Shown: positions 1 through 10,763 of the stretch, piece by piece | Numbering within the stretch: the stretch's first letter is position 1 | Layout: each line of letters begins with the position of its first letter | Source: Sordaria brevicollis | Taxonomy: Eukaryota > Ascomycota > Sordariomycetes > Sordariales > Sordariaceae | DNA length: 64,000 nt | Reading direction: 5' to 3' | Assembly (NCBI GenBank): GCA_033439795.1 | Contig: JAUTDP010000005.1 | Location: 3,005,001-3,069,000, forward strand | Made by a program: the position numbers and the translations under genes | The notes under the pieces: generated by a model | Told to the model about the DNA's origin: nothing | What the model saw: the letters and a program-made list of their open reading frames with translations, nothing else | The model's database searches: none

Positions 1-2895
1 TACAATTTAACGCTTAAGGTAAATTATTATTAGAAGGCTTTTAAGGAAAGATTCGAATCGTATTATAGCTTTAAAAACGGTAATATATTATTAGTAAATC
101 CCTTTTCTATAATTACGTACTTAAAAGTTTACGGTTATAAGGCTTTTACTTTTATTATTACTATTATAAATAATAAAGAAAGGATTAGAAAATTTAAAAA
201 ACGTACGTAAATTGGATATTTAATCGGCTATTAATTAACGAATTAGTATAAAGTTTAGAACCTTTATATTAATTAAATTATAATAATACGAAACGTTATA
301 TTTAATAAAAACGAAGTATTTCCGGGTAAAATTGAAGAAATTTATAAATCCTTATAGATTTCCCTTAAAAAATTAGCTATATAATTAAAAACCTTTTATA
401 ATATAAATACCGCCGAAGTAAATTAATTAAAGTTGCCGCAAGCTCTCCCGACGCTTAGTTTTATAGTTATAAACTTCCCGACCGATACGAATAAAACGAT
501 TAATATAATTAATATTTTAGAAGAGGGGAGATAAAAGGAGGAAGCGATCGTAAAATTATTAGGGGATTAATACTAAGTATAAATAGGCCAAATCCTATTA
601 AATTAGTACTACGAATTAATAGGTTAATTCCTATTATAAATATAAGGGTTAGAGATTTTAATCGAATTTCTAAAGAAATTAACTCTAATACTTTTATAAT
701 TAATTATTAATTTTTAGAATACGGTTATAAATTTAAAGGATAAGGGGTATTACTCTATATTCTTAGCCCTAAATAAAATACCGGTATTATTTTTAATTAA
801 TAGACTTTTAAAGTCTAACGAGGATTTATAATTAATTATAAATTAGTATTTTAATTAGGCTATATCTTTTTTAACCGGACGGGGTAGCCGTCCTATAGGT
901 CTTTAGGGAGATTAAATCGTCGATTAGGGTTTCTTGGAAGAAATGCGAGAGAGGGGTATCGAAATCGATTTTAACTATAACCCTAAATTAAAATTAATAA
1001 GGGAGAAAGTCGACCGGCTATAGAGGTAAGGATTTTTAAAAACCCTTTATCGATTTAATTTCCTATTATTTCTAAAATATTATTAAACGTTTAACTTTTA
1101 TCCTATAGGGGAATTATTTAAGGCTATAGAGAAGGAGTATTTAATTAAATATAATAAAATAAAATTTTAAGAATAAATAAATATTAAGGATATAGATAAG
1201 AAGGAAATTTTAAGGTTATAATAGGTTTATATTTATAAATTTAATTAAGATGGTAAATTCTAAAAATATAAAGCTCGTTTAATAGTACGAGGAAATTAAT
1301 AAACTAAGGATAGAATTCGCGAAATTTATACAATTACGTTAGCAATTAGGTCCTTCCATATTTTTATAATAATTATAACCTACTTTAACTTAAATTTAAC
1401 CTAATACGACGTTAAAAATACCTTTATTAATACCTTACTAAATAAATTAGTTTATATACGAACTCTTCCTAAATATTAGAAGAAGGGCTAAGTAGTCCGA
1501 TTATTTTAAACGTTATACGGGTTACGTAAATTATTACTCTTATAGTAATAAAAATTTATTAAAACCCTTATAATTATAAATATATCCCCTATCCCTTTTA
1601 AATTTAATATTTTAATTAAAGATAACGTATTCCTTTTCTTTTATATTAATAATATTATAATCGCTTACTTAAATAGGGATAAAGAGGTAGCTATAATTAA
1701 AGGGGTAATTATTACCCTTAAAAAGAAATATTAATTAATTAGCAGAAAGGAATTAAAATAATTCTTAAGAATTAAAATTATTTATAACCGTAAAAAATAG
1801 TTAATCTAATTATTATAGCGCGATTATATTAATAAAATTGCAAATAAAGTTAAAGGGATAAAGAGATTCTTTTAAACCCCTATAACTAAAAAGGAATTAA
1901 TCCCTTACAAGGATAAGGTATTACTATACGAAATTACCGTTTATTAAATTAAAATTAGCTTTATCCTCTATATTATTATTACTATACGCCTAAACGTTAC
2001 TTTCCCTATCTTTAAATTAGCTCGTTTTAATTCGAACCCCAATTTAATATACTATAAGGTTATAAATCGCGTCTTTCTATATTTACTATCAACCTAAAAC
2101 TACGTTCTCTAATTAAATAGATTAAATTATTAAAATTTTTATATAATAATTAATTCCTCCTTCGTAAATAATTCCCTTAATTATAAAAGTTTTTAAACGT
2201 TTATTTTAAAACTCTTAAACGTAACCGTAAATTAATAAACTAATAAATAGGATATAATAACTACCTCTTCTACGGAGGTAAAATTATTATCTTTAAATTA
2301 AGGCGCTAAAGAAATTATTTATACCCGCCATTTATTTAATAAATTGACGGTGGGATTCGACTAGGAAACTACGCCTATAAATTACAATAATAAACAAACG
2401 ATCCGCTTCGTTATTAAAGAGGGTATACGCTTAATAACTAAACTAAAGTACGTAAATATCTATAAATACTAATTACATTAAGTATAGGAAAGGAAATTTA
2501 TCGACGTTACTTATATCCCGATTAAAGAATAAATCGCCGACGGCCTTACGAAGAATCTCAGGCCTATAAATTACCGCATATCGATAGAATAATTAGGATT
2601 CGTAGAACTCTAACGGCTATTAATTAAACTACTAGAAATTATAAACGCGTTTATTATAATAAGGATATTTAAAAGGGTAATAAATTTAGAGGATAAAGAT
2701 TAAAAGGAATTAAAAGATAAAGAAGCTATAAATAAACTAAATAGGAGACTTTACGATTTGCTTAAAAATTAACGTAATAGATAAAAATTCTAAGGAAATA
2801 TTATTATATTAGGAATAGAGGTATAAGACTTTTAGAGGATTATAGGGTATTTTTAAGTAAATTTAGTACTAATTTATAATATAGATCTAAGGGGG
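1..2895 (+). mobile_element. RIP-degraded Ty1/copia retrotransposon, internal region (5' part lies outside the window)
   Basis: The sequence is very AT-rich with stops in all frames, yet a copia pol polyprotein can still be followed on the plus strand. The post-integrase motif reads LKVYGYKAFTF near 120-160, followed by an RNVIFN motif near 290. The reverse transcriptase entry motif reads DGKF*KYKARLIVRGN near 1250-1300. The catalytic YVDD box reads YINN at 1642-1653. The RNase H end contains STEVKLLSL near 2265-2295 and IPIKE*IADGLTKNL near 2515-2560. Asp-to-Asn and Gln/Trp-to-stop changes are the transitions RIP makes, so the element is dead. A polypurine tract (AAGGGGG) at 2889-2895 directly precedes the LTR. 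The 5' LTR, gag, protease and most of integrase lie upstream of base 1. I am sure of the superfamily but do not assign a named family. Confidence 0.88.
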
Positions 2896-3078
2896 TGTAT
2901 TATAATATTAGGTAGCTGGCCTGCAGGGATAACAGGAGTGCACGTGACCTAAATAACCGAGGTCTGGAGTCTGAGGGATTTTTACACAATAGCCAGAGAT
3001 CTGCACGTCTACAGAGTCTTACACAGTTACACACAATCAAGCCTTCTTTACTCCCCCAATATTATCACCATTGTAACA
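2896..3078 (+). repeat. Probable 3' LTR of the copia relic
   Basis: The LTR starts TGTATTATAATATTA immediately after the polypurine tract and probably ends TGTAACA at 3078, giving about 183 bp with TG...CA ends. An alternative end is CACCA at 3070. Unlike the interior, base composition becomes normal after about 2910, so the LTR is largely free of RIP damage. The right boundary is inferred from the terminal dinucleotide only, because the 5' LTR and target-site duplication are not both visible. Confidence 0.6.
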
Positions 3079-4137
3079 GCAGTGGCATTGCTGCCAGGAA
3101 CGTTTGCATGTCGAGAACAACTTGGTCGCTGGAGAGAAAGGATTCTGTGCCGCCGTGGAAAAAAAGACCATATGGATTTGATCGACTGGGGAATATCGGA
3201 TGAAAGGCCGGCCAATATGGGAGACACCCTGAGAATATCTCCGTCGGTCGAGGCGATCAAACACCCGGACACCTGGTGACGGCCAGCCGGAGTCATTACA
3301 GTGGGTGTTTAGCGGACAAGATGCTAGCAAGCACTAACAGCATCGCACTCCCATAGCTCTGAATTCTGTTAGCGACAACAACCAGACAAGACAACCCCGA
3401 AAGCTCAACCCTTCGACACGATCCCGTCGCGACAGCAACGTCCGGGCACGTCGACGAAGAAGGTATTCAAGGGCGCTCTTGTCCATGCTGAACTTGGTAA
3501 CCCAAACGCGCCTTCCCCTCCTTACGGGCCATGGCGGGGGGGCCAAGCGGACAGCCGGTGGGTGAGTTGCTTTGCCTTGCCTTGCCTGCTCGCACACCGG
3601 AAGGTCTCCAATTCCCGGAGCTTCTTCGGTTCGCGACTCTTTGAACAGTCGAAGGGAAGGCGCGCATGCGGCGGGCTTGAATGACACCATTTTTTTCTCT
3701 GCTGGGCCGGGAAGCTGCATCTTTGGACCGTCATGTGAGCGACGGCCAGAGAATTCCGATGTCGGCGGTCGGCGGAATGATGTTGACCGCGTCTCCAGTT
3801 GTGTCCAACTGGTGTGGCGGTCGAAACTTTTTCGGTTTTCGAACCATCTAACATCGTCTTCGACTAAGAGCATAACCTTCGCTTTGAGAAAGAAGCATTT
3901 GACGGTGAGTTATTATATTTGCAAGCTCAGGTGGGCTTTCGTTCCTCTTCTCTGCTTTACCCTGGAACACATTGATCCCAGTCTCCCATTCCTAACCCTT
4001 CTTGTCAATTTCGTTGAGCCTCTCCTCCGTCGTTATGCATCTCGAACCCTCATCCATCCCTCGCACATCTTACGAGATCATTTGTTGTTGCTCTCTGGCT
4101 TTGATCTTATTTCCACTCGATCAAATCCTCTGGCCGC
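3079..4137. other. Intergenic, no convincing gene
   Basis: The stretch has normal base composition and only short overlapping open frames on both strands with no recognisable domain. It separates the copia LTR from the 3' end of the minus-strand Cys-rich gene, so part of it should be that gene's 3' untranslated region. I see nothing else in it. Confidence 0.5.
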
Positions 4138-5061
4138 TCATACATCGTCAGGACCTCCGTCAAAAAGGATGGGGTCATCCCCCGGAGCCGTACTCGCCTG
4201 CGCAGGACCAGACATGCTATGGTTGGCGACGAGCTGGTTCACCTGTTCTTGGACCTCGGTGACGACTTTCAAGATCCGTTTTGTGTAATAATCTATTTCT
4301 TCATTGCATGCATCCACCCCTTCCAAATTCTCCTTGGTCTTCGAGATGTCTCCTTTTATTGTATCGATATCATCGCGCATTTCTTGGACTTCTTCCAGAA
4401 TGAACTGTATATCATTACGGATCGCTTCAGTTTTGGAGTTTCTTGGCGTTGCTGTTGGTTGTGCTTCTTCAACGGTCCTTTTGACGACAGGAACTGTTCT
4501 GACGGACGTGCATCCGATACTGATCAACTCCTGGGATGTCATATGCAACAAGTCCTTTCCGTGCTGCCTACAGATTTCATGCCAACAGACCAGAAAGTTT
4601 CTGGACGCGTTTTCCACCGCGGTAATCGCGTCATTCCAAGAGGCAAGGTTCTTGCCGTGAGGGAAATTGTCCTTGCTGCGGTAAGCTAATTCGAAAAGGC
4701 TGTTCCATAGTATGACGCTCGTTTCCTCGAAACCTTTTCCGGGCGGGAAGTCGAATTCAACACCTCGATTGTAGGCACGACAGCAGATGCATTGCTTTCC
4801 GCGCTTTTCCTTGCCCTTTGGCACTCTGCACATCATCTCTGCGGTGATCTCGATTGCCCTCAAGTAATCGGGCTCGGGGAAAATGGTTCGCAATAGCTTG
4901 CCCACGTTGGCAGCCCGGTATGTGCACCGAGGACATGGCGGAAGGCGAGTTTCTTTTATCTGAGGGTAGTCTGGGGGGTTTTGGCTGTCTTGTTGTTGAT
5001 CGAGTTCTTTCAGATGAGGAGCTTGAGAAGGGCCTGGCTTGGACATCTGGTCTGGTGGCAT
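4138..5061 (-). CDS. Hypothetical Cys-rich protein with C-terminal coiled coil
   Basis: A 307-residue single-exon frame; I do not recognise the family. The first 40 residues are Pro/Gln-rich. A possible zinc-binding segment follows: C43-x2-C46 (in PPCPRC), C78, then C91, C93 and C94 in QCICCR. Residues 98-175 look like a compact helical domain rich in Trp/Phe. Residues 205-285 form a charged heptad-like stretch (NDIQFILEEVQEMRDDI and following) that predicts a coiled coil. The tail is acidic. The start was chosen as the first ATG of the open frame, and no intron is needed. The opposite strand also has open frames, but these lack domain-like composition. The CxxC...CxxC layout is loosely like the central part of the protein encoded at 16142-18655, which is suggestive only. 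A DNA-binding or chromatin role would be a guess. Confidence 0.62.
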   Translation of the reverse strand: MPPDQMSKPGPSQAPHLKELDQQQDSQNPPDYPQIKETRLPPCPRCTYRAANVGKLLRTIFPEPDYLRAIEITAEMMCRVPKGKEKRGKQCICCRAYNRGVEFDFPPGKGFEETSVILWNSLFELAYRSKDNFPHGKNLASWNDAITAVENASRNFLVCWHEICRQHGKDLLHMTSQELISIGCTSVRTVPVVKRTVEEAQPTATPRNSKTEAIRNDIQFILEEVQEMRDDIDTIKGDISKTKENLEGVDACNEEIDYYTKRILKVVTEVQEQVNQLVANHSMSGPAQASTAPGDDPILFDGGPDDV

Positions 5062-5826
5062 TTAGCACGATTTTGTAAGTGATGTTCCTTTTCTGTTCTC
5101 GGGTTTCCCAAAGAGGGTCGTGAGCGTGTAACTGACATGCACTATCAACTTCTTCATAGTACACCAATCACTTTCATCCTCAACCACGTCGACATTGCGA
5201 TCTTATACCTAAACCCTTTGTCGAATCATCAAATAAACATATCACTGGAGTTGGCTTTCTGAGGGAGGGAGTACAAGATTTGTTGGTTGGCGAAGTTTAC
5301 CACAGAGCATCCCACTTGTTGCTCCTTTGCTAACATCACCAGCAGTCTTTTGTATCATGACAAACAACACATGCACCAGAGTTTCCCGCAATCTTGGCGA
5401 TGATCCGCATCCAAACAATCTGTCAGCGAAATACGAGACTATCGAATGCTCCCCGAACGTCAGCGTTGTATTCCGTCGTCCAAAACATGGGACAATAACG
5501 CCGCCGGGGAAAAGCGCATTTCCCTTTTCGGCTCGGCTGTTACCATCCCGTTTCCGTCCGTATCCGTATCCGTCCCTCCGCATCGTCACATCTGCCCTAC
5601 CAGACTCTCAGCTGAGGGGTTGAGACATACATCACGGCTTCTAGGCACCAGTTTTTGTCGGACCTTCCGGTTCAAGATCCGAGTAGGATGGAAGGAGCGA
5701 TTCTGCGTGTGTGCGAGGAGGATGGATAAGAAGAGCCCATGCCCGCTGAGGATGCTGTGACTGTACACTTGGCCCTGACACATCCATATCTCGGCCACCC
5801 TGCTTGTCCACCTCTCATCAATCACC
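5062..5826. other. Divergent intergenic region
   Basis: The region lies between the minus-strand Cys-rich gene and the plus-strand secreted-protein gene, so it should hold both promoters. Short open frames are present on both strands but none has a signal, domain or plausible splice structure. A CCGTATCC-type short repeat occurs near 5555-5575. Confidence 0.5.
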
Positions 5827-6336
5827 ATGAAGGCGCAACTTGCCGTTCTCCTGACGGCGTTGAGGTATGTGTTCCTCGCCCTCCTTTTTTACCATTTGAC
5901 CAAAGCTTGCTAACAATCTACAACAGCGCCGCGTCCGCCGGCCCCTGTCAAGCAGTTACCACCACCACCGCTCCTTCAATCACCACCACCACAACCAGCA
6001 GCACTCCATCAATCACTAGCATCGCTGCCTCCTGCACCTACACGGGCACTCAAACAGTATTTGCTACCACCGGCTGCGAAATTCCCTGTGGCACCGCCCC
6101 TCTCTGCATTGCCGATGGTGAGTTTCTTTCGCTACCAGCCCGTTGCCTCTCCTGTTTTAACTGACTCATCTCGTTCTTCGCTAGCTGCCATAACCAAATC
6201 CTGCGGCTGCTCAACCGTGCCGTTCACCAAAACAACGATTACCATTTGTCCGACGAGGTCGCCGTGCTTTCCCTGTACGTCGGCGTGGGGAACGTTCACG
6301 TATACAGAACCGTGTTCGACTACTGCTGCTCCTTGA
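5827..6336 (+). CDS. Small secreted Cys-rich protein, three exons
   Basis: Proposed exons are 5827-5864, 5927-6117 and 6185-6336, joined by 62- and 67-base introns with GTATGT/GTGAGT donors and CAG/TAG acceptors; CTAAC just before the first acceptor fits a branch site. The product is 126 residues. Residues 1-18 (MKAQLAVLLTALSAASAG) form a signal peptide split by intron 1. A Thr/Ser-rich segment follows (TTTTAPSITTTTTSS), then a compact domain. The mature part holds 11 cysteines, including CGC and SPCFPC. It ends in STTAAP with no clear GPI signal. No family was recognised. Small size, secretion signal and many cysteines are typical of fungal cell-wall-associated or effector-like proteins; that role is inferred. 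All exon junctions keep frame, which is the main support for the model. Confidence 0.8.
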
Positions 6337-6811
6337 TCGGTGTCCGGATGATGGCTTTGAAAGGCCACGGAGAGGAGAGTGTCTGGAGTGTTGAGACTGG
6401 CGTGGAGATTGAGCGGGAGACGGAGCTTGGAGAAGGAGCTGGTACCAGTCAGGGTGTGCGGCAGGGGCGAGGGAAACTTTGGGGACAGCTGCGGAAGGGA
6501 AACTTCTGGATCTTGGCAAGCTCTGTGCTTGATGTCGCTTCTTTCATGGCGGAATACTCTACCTCCTGGTTTGCTGGCTGGTTCTCGTTTCCCACCCACG
6601 CGCTTTTCTTCCCAACTTCAGTCCCATCTAGAAACATCTCGCTAGTCGAGCAGCTGAACAAACACCTCTTTTCCTCCAAACAAGAAAAAGGAGAGGAGAG
6701 AAATCACGCTACGCACAACTTCCATTCTTCTTCTACAGGCCCCAGAAAGGCAAGCAAGCGTTTGTTGAATTGTTCAAACAATCAGCGAGCAGTAACAACA
6801 GACGCGCATTA
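6337..6811. other. 3' flank of the secreted-protein gene
   Basis: No gene is supported. The open frames here are in other frames than the secreted protein and have no features. It runs up to the TA target site of the fold-back element. Confidence 0.5.
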
Positions 6812-6995
6812 CTTAGCGGAAAATACCCCATGTTGGTGAGCCGTAGTGTAGTAGGTTCAGCCAAAATAAGCCGCTCATGAACCGCTCATATTGGAAAATT
6901 GACGGTTCATAAACGGCATGAGCAATTTATGAACGACTTATTTTGGTTGTACCTACTACACTACGGCTCACCAACATGGGGTATTTCCCGCTAAG
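6812..6995. mobile_element. Fold-back MITE with TA target duplication
   Basis: A 184-base element, nearly palindromic along its length. The left arm starts CTTAGCGGAAAATACCCCAT and the right arm, read on the minus strand, starts CTTAGCGGGAAATACCCCAT. About 78 bases pair with roughly eight differences, most of them transitions. It is flanked by TA at 6810-6811 and 6996-6997, the duplication expected for Tc1/mariner-type (or Guest-like) insertions. It has no coding capacity. The arm length, sharp ends and flanking duplication make insertion the best explanation; the autonomous partner is unknown. Confidence 0.85.
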
Positions 6996-6997
6996 TA

Positions 6998-8933
6998 GGA
7001 TGTGAGCGTGGTGTGTGCGTAGGTATGGAAATAATGGAATCATGACAACCGTTGAATCTAACTAGGTTGGATCATGCTGGGAAATCAACGACCCAGGAGA
7101 TGATAGCATGTGCTGATGGGCTGTTACGGCAATCAGAATTGTAATCATCATGAGCGACAACTCCTGTCAGTTCGGTGATGCCGGGATCGCGTATCCCGTC
7201 CACTCGGTCCCGAAACCGAGAAGTGGAGCCCAGATAGGCAGTAATGTCGGGTCGGCATCGGGCACCCGGTATCAGTGGAATAAGAACGGCGAAATGGAAG
7301 GTGCGGTATAGGTATCTGAGTGATATATGGAAGGAGCGATACACCTCTCTTTGTGCCGACTTCGCTGTGCCGAACAGAAGCTGGGCAGATACGGGAAGGC
7401 ACGATGGCGGTTGCTGACTGCTGGGACTGGATGCCCCTGGTCTTTCGCTGGAAAGCATCGGTCGGGGTTATATCAACCGATAAAGAGCAAGAAGCGACAT
7501 CCGTTCCTGCCGCTAGATACTTTTTCCAATGCCATGCAACCGGCCTCTGACAGTTGTCGCCCCCTTCGTTCTCGCCTTTTGCGGATCAGGATGGGCTGCC
7601 CGGCCGCCGGTATCGGCTTGGCATTTTCGTCCGTCTTCGTGAACTCTCAGCGGACACTCAAAGACGGTCGGCCGTACAATGCGTTCGTGCAATGAAAGAT
7701 GATTCTGGAGCTGCAGCAATTGGCTTGGGGAAATGTTGATGGCATTGGTTCAGGTGATTCTCGTGAGTGGACGTGATGTACCAATACCGCGCGCACCATC
7801 GCGGATCGCAGCGTCTTCGACCCGGAATTGGGATTTGGGACCGAGATAGTCATTCTCGTAATCTCCGGTCTTAGATGCGTGTTATATCCAGCTTTTCGAG
7901 AATCAGAAGCCGTGTCATGGCTGCCCCTGGTCAGCGGATTGACATCCTTGGGAGACGGTCCCTCAGACTCGTTTTTGCTACTTGACGTGCACCTCCTAGA
8001 ATCATCGACGCGGGCCGGCGCCATGGAGAGCCGAAGGAAAAGATCTTCCGGTCGAGTGAGTTTGTTTGGCCAAACGCGGAGGTATCTCCAAATGCAACGC
8101 GTTTCGCGAGACAAGTACCTCCACCGCGACTGCCCCTCATGTGATGCATCTCGTATGCATCTCGTATGCACCCGAGCGCGCCTGCCTTTCATGGGTGAGG
8201 AAAACTCTGACGGTTGGACTCGTTCTTTCCTTCAACACCTACGAATCTACCACGCCGCCACAGCTTACCCCATCAGCGTCAGCGCAATGTCTGGTGCCTT
8301 CCTGTTGATCTCCAATCTTCGACGACGGCTGTGGAGGAAGCGAGATGGCCACTGCAGCGCCGCGATGGAGGGCGGCCATTGTGCCGACCAAAGAATCCCA
8401 CAAGCGGTCCTTCATTCAACGTCGGTTTGATCCGTCAAGCCTCAAAGCCTTCGACTTTGCTCCTGAGCTAGACGCTGGAAGAAGGCGAACGCAGTGACGC
8501 GACGACAACAGCACGCCTGAGAGAACAAAAGTCCCATCAACAACAAGAGCACAGCAAACGGAGCGTTTCTACCGTCAAGGCTAGTTTCTTCGCGACATTC
8601 TTCTTAGTGACCGCTGAAGATTACACCCACGCCCATCGACTGGCCGTTACGGCCACCTTCTCGGTCGTCGTCTTACTGCGACGATCCTCGAACGCTCGAA
8701 GCCATGGCGCGCTCCCTCACCATATCCGCGGCCGCAAAGCACCAGGAATATGGGAAACAGACAGTTCGAGAACTACCTGTTCCCTCTGTCACTTCCCCTT
8801 TGTCATCATTTCACGGCTAACATTTCTCCTTCAAGCAGATTTATCGAAGTTACAACTTGCACTATGCAACTCCTGCCCATCTACGAGTCCAAGGTCAACG
8901 GGCCTGACGTACTCAACAAGCGCGTAACCGAAC
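6998..8933. other. Intergenic, probable promoter and leader of the first Cys-module gene
   Basis: Several overlapping open frames of up to 200 codons occur on both strands, but none has domain-like composition or a credible start. A short direct repeat, CTCGTATGCAT, lies near 8150-8165. The last few hundred bases are pyrimidine-rich, as expected for a promoter and leader. Confidence 0.45.
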
Positions 8934-10763
8934 ATGAGCTCGCTCGACAACGGACTGGCCTCGACGGAGGCAGGTTTACCTCAAGCCTATGGCAGTGGCA
9001 CGAAGCGCCAGCATGACGACCTCGATGAGGCAGACGAGACAGAGAGCAGCCCGACCCACAAGAAACAGCGTGTGGTTGACAACACCTTCGAAGACATTTG
9101 GAACTTCGACAACCTCGACGACCCAGCCTTCTTCCTTGGGCCTTGTAACCTCAACATCCCAGAACTGAATAACGGTCAGTTCGTTGTTGGTAGCGACGGA
9201 ATGGAGATCCCTTACACTCTCGATCTGCAACCGCATAACTACCCTGACCCTGATGATGTCAATACCAACACCAACAGTATCTACGACGCTGCAGCCGACA
9301 ACCTTGTCTTGGCTCCAGAGCCTGCCATCGATCTTCCTGAACAATTGCAGTCACTGAACACAGGAGGAGGAGAAGGATACGATTGGCCGCCCCCGAATTG
9401 GGACGGAGTCCTTCATCACCCGATATGGGATTACATTGTTGATCCCATGCTCGAGGCGCAATCCTTCGGACCAGATACAGTGTTCGTCGACGAGAATGGT
9501 GTGCCATGTTTCACAGATTCCAGCCCAGTACCACCTCAAGAGACTGCGGCGGCACCGGAGGATGCGAAAGTCCAGGCAGAACAAACCGGCGAAATCGGGG
9601 TGTTGGACGAGCAACCTCCAGCAGAGCCCATAACAGGCATGGAGGCGTTGGATGAGGCTCAGTTCAACCCTGATTTGTATTTGTCCTCATACCTCGCGAG
9701 TTACACCAACAGCTCTGACGGCCAAAAGACAAAGGCTTCTTCCCTAACATCTTCAGATTCTGCGCCCTTCGATGTCGAGGAAGATCAGAATCCGTTGTTC
9801 GGGCAGATGTCGTTCCAGGAAATGTTCTATGATGCCTCATTTCAGCCGGAGACATGGGCTGTGCAGGCAGAATTTCACAGCGTAGAAACTGGAAACCTTC
9901 CCGTCAATGGCGCAGCAAATAACTACCCACTTCAATACTTGGAGCCGTCCGCCTGCCATGACGGAGACCAAACTCAAGTTGAGGAGTCGGATTCTTCTTT
10001 TTCGCGTCCTGTCCCATCACCAGAGCCCGCCAACGACGGCACCACAGAAGATTCAGAGCTGCTGGGGAATCATGACGATGTCAACAAAGGCAGCTCAGAA
10101 GCCCCTGAGGTTCATCCAGAGCTTTCAGCTCGTCGTCGCTTGGACATGATAGCTTCTCATCTGGGACGCCCTTTGCCAGTCCCTACCACTCCCATTCAGG
10201 TCCAGTCACAGGGTCCTCCGGACTCAGGGGCATTTCTTGGAACTCGAGTCCCTCCCATTCCTGCTCGTCCCACGCGAGTGCGTGCACGCGATGGTCAGCC
10301 ACTCTTGGAGACAGCAAAGACTGCAGCACCATCAGATCTCCAAGTGGCTCCTATACTCTTACCCGTTGCCTCTGAGGCTCCGGTTCCAACTCCGACCCCT
10401 ACTCCAGTCTCCGAGTCAAGTCCAAATCCTGTTCCGGCACCAGCGCCTGTTGCTCACCCACCACCACCACGCTCTCGTCCTCCTCGTGCTTCTCCTTCTG
10501 CATTACCATCCCACGTTCAAAAGCCGACAGCATCCTGCACCCGGTGCCACAACAAGAACAACCCGCAACCATGTCTCCCGGGCAAGATGACATGCGTCGG
10601 CTGCTCTTCTCGGAGAAAGTCTCTCCGTCAGCAGCGAGAAGAAGAAGGACTCTGCACGACATGTGGAAAACAGCGGGACAATGATGGGAAGTTGACGTGC
10701 GGTGAGTGTAGAGCGAAGGGGAGGGTGAGGTATGCTAAGGGGAAGGGGAAGGAGAGGGGGTAG
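8934..10763 (+). CDS. Protein with C-terminal paired Cys modules (Cys-module gene 1)
   Basis: A single-exon frame of 609 residues; its start has an A at -3 (GAACATGAG). No named family was recognised. A basic patch (THKKQR) near residue 35 could be a nuclear signal. Residues 40-350 are acidic with scattered Trp/Phe, as in activation domains. Residues 425-530 are Pro/Thr/Ser-rich low complexity. The C-terminus holds two cysteine modules: C535-x2-C538-x15-C554-x2-C557 and, 16 residues later, C574-x2-C577-x11-C589-x2-C592, joined by a basic Arg/Gln-rich segment and followed by a Lys/Arg/Gly-rich tail. These look like zinc-binding knuckles. The next two plus-strand genes carry related modules. 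A nuclear, nucleic-acid-binding role is an inference from the modules, basic linkers and acidic N-terminus. Confidence 0.78.
   Translation: MSSLDNGLASTEAGLPQAYGSGTKRQHDDLDEADETESSPTHKKQRVVDNTFEDIWNFDNLDDPAFFLGPCNLNIPELNNGQFVVGSDGMEIPYTLDLQPHNYPDPDDVNTNTNSIYDAAADNLVLAPEPAIDLPEQLQSLNTGGGEGYDWPPPNWDGVLHHPIWDYIVDPMLEAQSFGPDTVFVDENGVPCFTDSSPVPPQETAAAPEDAKVQAEQTGEIGVLDEQPPAEPITGMEALDEAQFNPDLYLSSYLASYTNSSDGQKTKASSLTSSDSAPFDVEEDQNPLFGQMSFQEMFYDASFQPETWAVQAEFHSVETGNLPVNGAANNYPLQYLEPSACHDGDQTQVEESDSSFSRPVPSPEPANDGTTEDSELLGNHDDVNKGSSEAPEVHPELSARRRLDMIASHLGRPLPVPTTPIQVQSQGPPDSGAFLGTRVPPIPARPTRVRARDGQPLLETAKTAAPSDLQVAPILLPVASEAPVPTPTPTPVSESSPNPVPAPAPVAHPPPPRSRPPRASPSALPSHVQKPTASCTRCHNKNNPQPCLPGKMTCVGCSSRRKSLRQQREEEGLCTTCGKQRDNDGKLTCGECRAKGRVRYAKGKGKERG

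Noticed and set aside
3572..4288. 238-codon plus-strand frame and 179-codon minus-strand frame at 3334-3873
   Set aside because: They overlap one another and the better minus-strand gene, and show no domain-like sequence.
7828..8430. 200-codon plus-strand frame
   Set aside because: No ATG at a credible position, antisense frames open too, no domain.
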